This document shows, piece by piece, positions 59,401 to 64,000 of a stretch of DNA of 64,000 bases. This stretch comes from Echinococcus granulosus (lineage: Eukaryota > Platyhelminthes > Cestoda > Cyclophyllidea > Taeniidae): NCBI RefSeq assembly GCF_000524195.1, contig NW_020170415.1, forward strand, positions 542,231 through 606,230. Direction: 5' to 3'. A program made the translations under genes and the position numbers. Each line of letters starts with the position of its first letter. The first letter of the stretch is position 1. The notes beneath the pieces are model-generated. The model saw nothing but the letters and a program-made list of their open reading frames with translations, made no database searches and was not told the origin of the DNA.

Positions 59401-62001
59401 TTAAAAGACGATCACACCTCCTATGCAATGGGATCACAAGCAGTGTTTTCATCAAAGCATTGATCATGGCACGTAGACTGTTTTTATTGCACGTTAATTC
59501 AGACTCCCATTGTAGGTAAACGTAACTCCAATTGCGCCGTCTGCACACCTCAGTGCTCCGCCACCATAACAGTTCCATTCAGAGACATTTACATCTTGTG
59601 TAAAGCAGCAGGAACACCAGTTTATAGACCTTCCATTCAATCGGAGATAGACTTGATGGCTGGGACCCCAGCATGCATTGCGAAAGGACATAAACCAACT
59701 ACAGAGAACTTGCCATCCAGTGGTCAAAGGGAATATGATGAGGCACAAAACACTAAAAAAACCGTGCTGGCCTGTTCAGAAACTAAAAATGAAGGATAAG
59801 AAAATACATGCCTTTAAAACAACAGAATATACCAAGAAAATACTAACTAGGCTTGAGAAAGGCTCGTTAATTAGTGATAAAAAGGAACTGCGCGGAGCTT
59901 AATGGGGACATGAAACTAAATACCGTGTTCATTTGTGCACAGCCTAGTTACGCATCATGCAAGAGAAGCCAATGATTACACACACTACCTACCAGAATGT
60001 AAATGGGAGGCAGATGAAGGCGGTGCCTGTTCATAAATCGACGCCTCCATTTTTTCCAACAACCCACCACTAGGTCCCACCGAGGCCTCTAGACACCGTT
60101 GCGGCGTTTGCAGACTTGGCGGTTGGATATAAATCTCTGTGTGAGCGATGCGGACCAGATGCGCCACCACTCGTCGTAGGTCGGGTGCTCCGCCCTCCGC
60201 AGCAGACACGCTGGTGCCGATGCCGGCGGAAGGAGCGGCGGTGCCCGCAAACCGAGCGAAGAGGAGGCGCAGCAGACCGTTAGTCACCTCCAAATCCACA
60301 GACTCCGAGACCACCTCTGGGGGCGGTGGTGGGGGCGGAGGGGGCTGCACCGAGGCGCGCTGGGGCGGAGAGGGACGTTGGCGAGCAGCGACAGCGGCGG
60401 CGGAGTAACGCCTTTGATCCGGTGATAGACATTGATTATGATGCTGTTGCTGAGGCTGATGATGAGGCGGTTGCTGTGGCGATAGAGGCTGCGAGGTGCA
60501 TAAACCACTGCCGCTTCGAGGCGGTGGTGGTGGCGGATTACGTCTGCACTCCGAGGAGAATAAAAAAGTGGCAGTCGGCTCGGTAAGCACTCATGAATTA
60601 ATTATTGTACCATCGCAGAGTAATAAGCATTTAATTTCCGCGTCAACATGTGTTTTCATCTACAAAGTAAAATCGCTAGCAGTAGGTTTACTAGATCATA
60701 TAATCGCAACTATCTGGTGTGGTATGGTAAAACACATACAGAGTAGGCGATATTAATTGTGGTTTCCTGAATTTAGCTTAAGTTAATCAGAGCAGCAACA
60801 ATTCCCACAATTTTGAAATACAATTCACACTTTACCCGATTGACACAATTTATGAAAATCATGCTTCCAATGTAGCCAGAATCGATGAAATGCGACGTTA
60901 AAAGGAGATTTTACAAAACTCACGGCAATTCACCCTTACCGTGAGCACAAAAGCAAGACTACCGAAGTGGAGAATGTATAGGGGAACCTGTTTAGGCCAA
61001 TTTTCAAAAAGTGGGATGAAAATGCAATGATATCATGGTAACTTTGAAATTAAAATCTCCTCCCCGTTTGTTTATGTACACGTATGCATGGAAGAGCGAT
61101 TTGTCCAGGTTACTTGGCGAAAAAAAAGCAAAGTCGGAAGACTTTTGTTAGAAATTAAAATGAGGTTCCCGTAAATATTTCATTCAGGTTTCCTCGTCTT
61201 CAATTCTACACCTATTCTCGAACAACCGTGCAACCGAATGCACGGTGAAAAGATCCACCTGGGCTTCTTCGGTGAATTAAGTATTAATAATTAGAACAAA
61301 ATCTAGTGAGAACTTTTTAGAGGGTTTGCAATTGGAGATTAATCAGATACCTATAAAGAATAAAACTAAAGATCCTAGCGCTTTTCAACTGGTGACAATT
61401 AGAGCAAAATCAAATCCGGGGCTAGAAGGCATCAGTGAGTGCGGGATGCTGGAAAATAGACCAACCCACATTTGACCTATCCAGCACCCTATTTCCCAAC
61501 AGAAAAACCTCAGAGCATTTTTATGGTCACAGCCTAGGAGAGTGGGAATTCCGAGGGTAGCACACGAACGACTATGGACGTTTTTTGTACTGACAGCCGG
61601 TTTCCGGTGCATGTTAAAATAATCCAAATACACGCACGATTGCCCATTTAACCACTCCGCAGTGCGGTGGAGACAGCGCTATTGCAACAAAAAAACGTGA
61701 CTCACAAAAAGAACCGCGCTGTCACGATGATATGGTCCGGTTCGGTGTGATTTTAGCTAACAATATGGGCCGTTTTAAAAGAATTTAAAATCGTTCAAAA
61801 TAAAAACCACATTCTTGAATGAATTCTCTTGAAGATAAGAGGGCAAACTGACCTCGGAGGCAGCGAGGGGGGAGCGAACTCATCAGCAGATGAGTTTGAG
61901 GATCGATCAGAGCGAGGCAGAGAGCCCTGTCTGGGACCCATTCCAGACAGAGACTCCTGATGAAAGGTTTGGGGCGATGAACGGCTTTGAAGATCTGGCG
62001 T
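41065..62001 (-). CDS. apc: Adenomatous polyposis coli (APC) homologue, 14 visible exons, 5' end open
   Basis: APC is the scaffold of the cytoplasmic beta-catenin destruction complex in Wnt signalling, binding beta-catenin and axin. Fourteen exons join in consistent phase to 2087 residues (numbered from the first visible codon). Armadillo-type sequence runs from about 160 to 800, including RRYICVALTNLTFG, ASVLRNLSW and ALWNLSSH, nearly identical to vertebrate APC. An acidic stretch (868-895) follows. Four 20-residue beta-catenin-binding repeats lie near 963, 1042, 1130 and 1213, and three SAMP axin-binding motifs near 1174, 1290 and 1409. The C-terminal 650 residues are Ser/Pro/Thr-rich and basic. 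No 15-residue repeats, N-terminal oligomerisation coiled coil or C-terminal PDZ motif were seen; the protein ends RRELTS. All introns are GT-AG except one GC-AG. The start codon is unresolved: it is either upstream of 62001 or the ATG at 61939-61941. Confidence 0.93.
41902..42358 (-). CDS. apc: APC exon 13 (residues 1809-1961): basic Ser/Thr-rich region
   Basis: Acceptor 'ttatttttccccatag', donor 'gtctgc', phase 1. It encodes SSKFHLTASSTSLPRLGTPS, long Ser/Thr/Pro/Arg-rich stretches and KKPAMAAVPKKVIRTG, then a short helical charged piece (EALAEERQQLRLQEEAK). It corresponds in composition to the basic microtubule-associating region of vertebrate APC, but motif-level similarity is not evident. 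Confidence 0.8.
42764..43150 (-). CDS. apc: APC exon 12 (residues 1680-1808): acidic start, then Ser/Arg/Pro-rich
   Basis: It encodes VEDQDDELLDLDAVMNQ followed by a basic Ser-rich region (RRPATGLLSRSRP). Donor 'gtattg', phase 0. Two in-phase acceptors exist 21 bases apart: the one used here (start 43150) and one at 43171 that would add LCNFNVQ. The protein would then be 2094 residues. Confidence 0.75.
43244..43416 (-). CDS. apc: APC exon 11 (residues 1622-1679): Pro-rich and acidic segment
   Basis: Acceptor 'tttcacctttcag', donor 'gtaagc', phase 0. It encodes KPFEVDKKGNEDEFFPLPPP, an acidic FDADDDSV stretch and PPWRPSPPSTPSPHGDNT. A recognisable domain is absent; the call rests on splice sites, phase and position between APC exons. 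Confidence 0.75.
43838..44468 (-). CDS. apc: APC exon 10 (residues 1412-1622): second half of SAMP 3 and Ser/Pro-rich basic region
   Basis: Acceptor 'ctcgtattttag', donor 'gtgcgc', phase 1. It starts ECISSAMPTPRLPISSSSRG, then a low-complexity Ser/Thr/Pro/Gln-rich region with a basic bias. The frame would stay open to a stop at 43800, but the exons further on match in phase and character, so splicing at 43838 is preferred. A 421-base intron follows. Confidence 0.85.
44537..44670 (-). CDS. apc: APC exon 9 (residues 1367-1411): Ser-rich segment and first half of the third SAMP
   Basis: Acceptor 'gactttttag', donor 'gtaagt', phase 0. It encodes GEQTVSADETTKSEGKQSCG and ends SVGVETSLLQ. The final LLQ joins ECISSAMP at the start of the next exon, forming one SAMP motif across a 68-base intron. 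Confidence 0.9.
45247..47246 (-). CDS. apc: APC exon 8 (residues 700-1367): last armadillo repeats, acidic region, 20-residue and SAMP repeats
   Basis: Acceptor 'actgattgtag', donor 'gtgggt', phase 1. It opens RAVLRTHNCISILLEQLR (vertebrate RQILRENNCLQTLLQHLK) and ends the armadillo domain near residue 800 (QALENLERAHV). A strongly acidic run (DDDFEEEEESSDEE) follows. The 20-residue repeats are VYAEEGTPFG, VVLETPLMFSRATSSCIS, MFAEEGSPLDSSSLS and FAVEGTPFVFSTKNSSLSD. The SAMP-like motifs are ILQQCIASVMP and LLSEVIQSALP. Reading on past the donor gives a stop seven bases later; the next exon's phase and motif support splicing instead. Confidence 0.95.
47323..47457 (-). CDS. apc: APC exon 7 (residues 655-700): armadillo repeat
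   Basis: Acceptor 'ttccttcaatttcag', donor 'gtaagc', phase 2. It encodes SVNGALAFLVSTLDAKNPNK and then ANSGGVLRNLCPVIVNSLEY, aligning with vertebrate AVDGALAFLVGTL and ESGGGILRNVSSLIATNED. This is a short exon with no ATG at its start, found by homology and phase. A 76-base intron follows. Confidence 0.94.
48345..49447 (+). mobile_element. Best preserved TRIM-like miniature LTR retrotransposon, inside an APC intron
   Basis: Two direct terminal repeats flank an internal region of about 730 bases. The 5' LTR is about 48345-48533 and the 3' LTR about 49262-49447. Both share 'gattatttgtttaac' and 'ctgccctagt', and they end near 'gctcta' and 'actaca'. The 3' LTR begins TGTAAAATTC directly after a purine tract (gagggaggggcta), as expected of an LTR element polypurine tract. 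'tggtgaaaacgac' just after the 5' LTR may be a decayed primer-binding site. No gag-pol frame is present. The element is antisense to APC. A further block of similarity ('gtcaaatgata.agagaaact') lies just outside both ends, at about 48325 and 49472. Confidence 0.72.
50090..51290. repeat. Degenerate GTAGCA/GTAACA-rich repeat tract
   Basis: The plus strand repeats imperfect 'gtagcagt', 'gtagcaacaac' and 'cagcagttg' words throughout. Two larger blocks about 500 bases apart seem to be diverged copies: near 50560-50670 and near 51025-51165, each a triplet-rich part followed by 'catattgacaaaaga' or 'catgttgacaggtt'. It looks like an old minisatellite or expanded triplet region; no gene is seen in it. 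Confidence 0.5.
51399..51595 (-). CDS. apc: APC exon 6 (residues 590-655): armadillo repeats
   Basis: Acceptor 'tttttctgatag', donor 'gtactc', phase 2. It encodes VAASVLRNLSWHTDARSKAA and LRTTLNALWNLSSHSTANRK, the best conserved part of the protein. The donor lacks the usual purine at +4 but is fixed by the phase and by the next exon's homology. The following intron is the longest seen (3941 bases) and holds a TRIM-like element and a degenerate repeat tract. Confidence 0.94.
51930..52070 (+). repeat. Possible diverged LTR of the TRIM-like family in an APC intron
   Basis: Words 'tctctatggcctac', 'tagcctcccaaccctcgcgt' and 'acgtcggtag' follow the order of the family LTR. Ends are not preserved. 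Confidence 0.4.
53471..53865 (-). CDS. apc: APC exon 5 (residues 458-589): armadillo repeats with a linker insertion, GC donor
   Basis: Acceptor 'tttcccaacag'. It encodes GLHALLSLLRWEHAWWQLRG, a linker of about 60 residues not found in vertebrate APC, then RRYICVALTNLTFGAPANKA and EALIAQLEVGSEELKQ. The exon must end after ...CAG at 53471, because the next exon resumes VAASVLRNLSW in phase 0, just as vertebrate QQVIASVLRNLSW. The donor is therefore GC (CAG then gcgagt), a non-canonical GC-AG intron of 1875 bases. Confidence 0.92.
55422..55698 (-). CDS. apc: APC exon 4 (residues 366-458): armadillo repeats
   Basis: Acceptor 'ctgttttctccag', donor 'gtgcgt', phase 1. It encodes ALITLVSAYHLDPALRRRD, then LDIAQLLARIQVY, a GC-rich Ala-rich spacer, and VAALVRLSFHPNHRQAICDLG, which aligns with vertebrate VLMKLSFDEEHRHAMNELG. 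The next exon begins exactly where vertebrate APC continues with GLQA. A 1556-base intron without recognisable content follows. Confidence 0.92.
58148..58542 (-). CDS. apc: APC exon 3 (residues 234-365): acidic Ser-rich insertion inside the armadillo domain
   Basis: Acceptor 'gtctccttcag', donor 'gtgagt', ends in phase 0. Most of the exon is a Ser/Asp/Glu-rich segment (SSSSSASSDSASSSDEEEDE) absent from vertebrate APC as I know it. The end, KASAMQ, continues into the next exon as a typical armadillo helix (vertebrate ASAALHNIIHS). A 2449-base intron without recognisable content follows. Confidence 0.85.
59993..60543 (-). CDS. apc: APC exon 2 (residues 50-234): polyproline, Gln/His-rich, first armadillo-like segment
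   Basis: The acceptor after 'gagtgcag' supplies the single base needed to complete an Arg codon; the donor is 'gtaggt', phase 1. The first half is low complexity (PPPPPPRSG, a Gln/His run, PPPPPPPPPE). The second half, VDLEVTNGLLRLLF and DLRRVVAHLVRIAHTE, fits the start of the APC armadillo domain. The first half is unusually GC-rich for the window. A 1450-base intron without recognisable content follows. Confidence 0.8.
61853..62001 (-). CDS. apc: APC exon 1 as visible (residues 1-50)
   Basis: Acceptor 'aaattacag', donor 'gtcagt', ends in phase 2. It encodes a Ser-rich polar segment beginning TPDLQSRSSPQTFHQ and containing one Met at residue 21 (ATG 61939-61941), which could be the translation start if the preceding exon is non-coding. 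No domain. The 1309-base intron to the next exon shows nothing recognisable. Confidence 0.7.
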
Positions 62002-64000
62002 CTGTAATTTAAAAATCGGATTCTAGTGATAGCGGTTCGCGAAAATTAGACTATGAGTTTGGAAATAGACGCCTGAAACCTTCCACAACACAACTTAAAC
62101 TTACTCATCCGGAAAAGGTGGACGACTCCATTTCCCTCCAGTTTAAGGAAACCATTGCTTAATTATAATGTGGTAGTTACGGTAACTCTGCTAGTGACTG
62201 AACTGCGCCTCTAAAACGCGTCATCTTTCCGCAAAAATTAAGTCAAGTTCTTTAACGCATCTTTGAAAAGCTGAACGGCAATCCATCGGGAAGCAAAGAT
62301 AACGATCCTGTAAAAATGCGATAGCCGGGGAGCAAAAGAGACGTCACGACGTCTGCTGGGTAATTTTTATCGGTCGCAGAGACGAAAAAAGCCTTAACTT
62401 AAGCGTCTTTCGGTTAATAAGTTACCACTTCTACCATTATTTGAAATAAGAACTACTTTTGTCGAGTTGAGTTTAAACCATTACCACTTATTGGCAAAAA
62501 TGTCACATGTTGGGAAAATAGTGATATTATGGCTTTTAAGAAGCATCATGGATTTTTTGACACACTTAACCGAGAACTAAAAACTCAGCACGGTTCTAAC
62601 TTGCTATAAGTTGGCACGTTCATGATGCGTCGGCAGCTTCTGAAAGGAATGGATTTTGAAAAAGCTTATTTTATCTTCTATAATATCCTCCGAAAGGATA
62701 CTTTTCGATGCTAATTTCAGAATCTGTCACGGAAATTTGTTTCTTTAAACGCAGTCAGAGACTGGTGGATTGGAATAGGGCCTTCTAAGGACCAGAATGA
62801 GACACGGAAGTGAAATCAAATGAAAGCCTAATCTCCGCCTTCTCTTGCAAAGCTTCGGTAACTACGACAGTAGTCGCGTTGTAAACGTACTTAGTCAGCA
62901 AACAGAAAGTTAATCCGCGCGCGCTCGCACACACACGCAACAGCGAAATCGATAGCCCGCCACGGACGCACCGCAGACCAGCGCGCACATGACGTCTGGC
63001 CAGCACGCACGCACACACGCACACAGACACCTGCGCACATTCAACGCGCACGCACATCACATAGGTGGCGAATGGGCGGTCGGGATACACATGCGCACCA
63101 CAAGCACGCACCCTTGCTATGATGCCTCCAGCATCGCAGCAGCGATTATCTTCCCCCGCCCTCGTAGTAGGCAGTAGACGTGGTAGTAGCTGTTCCGACC
63201 TGCCGCCACTCTGTCGCCAGCTCTGATTGGTAGGCCGGTGTTAGCACATGAAGGTATCAACGCCCGGCGCGTGCCTCTTAACAGCCCATTATTGCTACAT
63301 TTCGTATTTCACCTCCTTGTCCCATCTCACACGAGCACGCACGCACCCGCGCGAACATTCATCAATGCAATTGGACGCCGTGTGGCACAATCTAAAGTGG
63401 CCAACAGGGCGACCGAGGAGTCTGACCAACGGCCGTTGTCGCAGAGAGGTGCTTATTTCGACACAGAAGGGGAGGTTTTAAAATCGACACAATTAGTAGG
63501 AAAGTGGCGGAGAACTCTTAGACGCAAACAGATACCTATGATGGGACCGACATTCCCTACGAAAGAACGACTTAAGTTTTTCTTTATTATTGATAAGAAA
63601 GAACAGTTCCTGTAGTGAACCTGTGGGTTCCCTCCCTAAAGTGAGGCACAAAAAGATTGCTTAATGAATCAGAAAGTCCAGCCAATTTGAAAAATCCACA
63701 ATTTTACTACACCCATGGTTGTGGTGAGGGGACGAATTTATGGCCATAAAAGTATAACCGAAGGAAGGAGTGAGTGGGTCAAGGTCCAAGTTTAGTAGAA
63801 AACCCACACCCCAATTCCGAAACGAGGTTAGACTATAAGGTCAAAAAACAACTTATAGAGATGGTTAAAATACTGTGGCTGCGTTCAACGAATGGGGAAA
63901 TTACAGTTGAAAGCATATAGAAACGCCAGATACTGAGAAGTGCCATCTTTAGAATGCAATGAAACTAGCAAACAATGAAGTGGATATTAGAGCATGGCAA
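62002..64000. other. Region upstream of the visible APC exons
   Basis: Earlier APC exons or the promoter should lie here or beyond the window. On the minus strand a strong donor (gtaagt, exon end at 62105) lies about 100 bases before the first visible exon. An exon ending there would put a TGA in frame, so it could only be non-coding. 62900-63400 is GC-richer and carries CG dinucleotides within CA-rich sequence. Confidence 0.4.
62925..63060. repeat. Interrupted CA/CGCA repeat tract
   Basis: Imperfect runs of 'cacacacgca', 'cacgcacgcacacacgcaca' and 'cgcacgcacatcac'. They produce a Cys/Val/Arg-rich open frame on the minus strand (62785-63111) that is best explained by the repeat. Confidence 0.7.

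Noticed and set aside
62785..63111. 108-codon Cys/Val-rich open frame on the minus strand
   Set aside because: Produced by the CA/CGCA repeat tract; no APC-like coiled-coil content could be shown.
1..64000. tRNA, rRNA, spliced-leader genes, CRISPR arrays or bacterial-type operons
   Set aside because: No B-box or cloverleaf sequence, rRNA core, regular short repeat-spacer array or closely packed gene cluster was seen by eye; a covariance-model scan would be needed to exclude small RNA genes.

Overview
The window is nuclear DNA of a flatworm, most probably a cestode (tapeworm). The evidence is a neuropeptide F precursor whose predicted mature peptide is 39 residues long and closely resembles the peptide known from the tapeworm Moniezia. 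Intron-rich genes with some introns of only 39 to 43 bases, and many decayed miniature LTR elements, fit this. There are no operons, and most of the sequence is non-coding. No tRNA, rRNA or CRISPR array was recognised. Gene models were built by hand from reading frames, splice consensus, phase agreement and family motifs.

Layout. (1) 1-2404: decayed terminal-repeat elements. (2) 2405-4169, plus strand: a complete six-exon tetraspanin gene (206 residues). (3) 4502-33185: a long gene-poor region with three two-ended miniature LTR elements (9280-10289, 25715-26780, 29900-30790), several solo LTRs and a few microsatellites. (4) 33186-34147, plus strand: the neuropeptide F gene, with a probable TATA box, a probable non-coding first exon, a 457-base intron, and a second intron exactly where the NPY/NPF superfamily has one. 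(5) 38840-39235: a wrecked Ty3/gypsy reverse transcriptase/RNase H fragment. (6) 41065-62001, minus strand: at least 14 exons of an APC (adenomatous polyposis coli) homologue covering the armadillo domain, four 20-residue beta-catenin-binding repeats, three SAMP axin-binding motifs and a basic Ser/Pro-rich C-terminus. Its 5' end is unresolved. (7) 62002-64000: upstream region of APC with a CA-rich, CpG-containing tract.

The three genes are functionally unrelated: a membrane organiser, a secreted neuropeptide and a scaffold of the Wnt beta-catenin destruction complex. The most useful observations are the conserved NPF intron, a strongly supported GC-AG intron in APC, a SAMP motif split by an intron, and the family of TRIM-like elements. 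I did not find a convincing new biological system.
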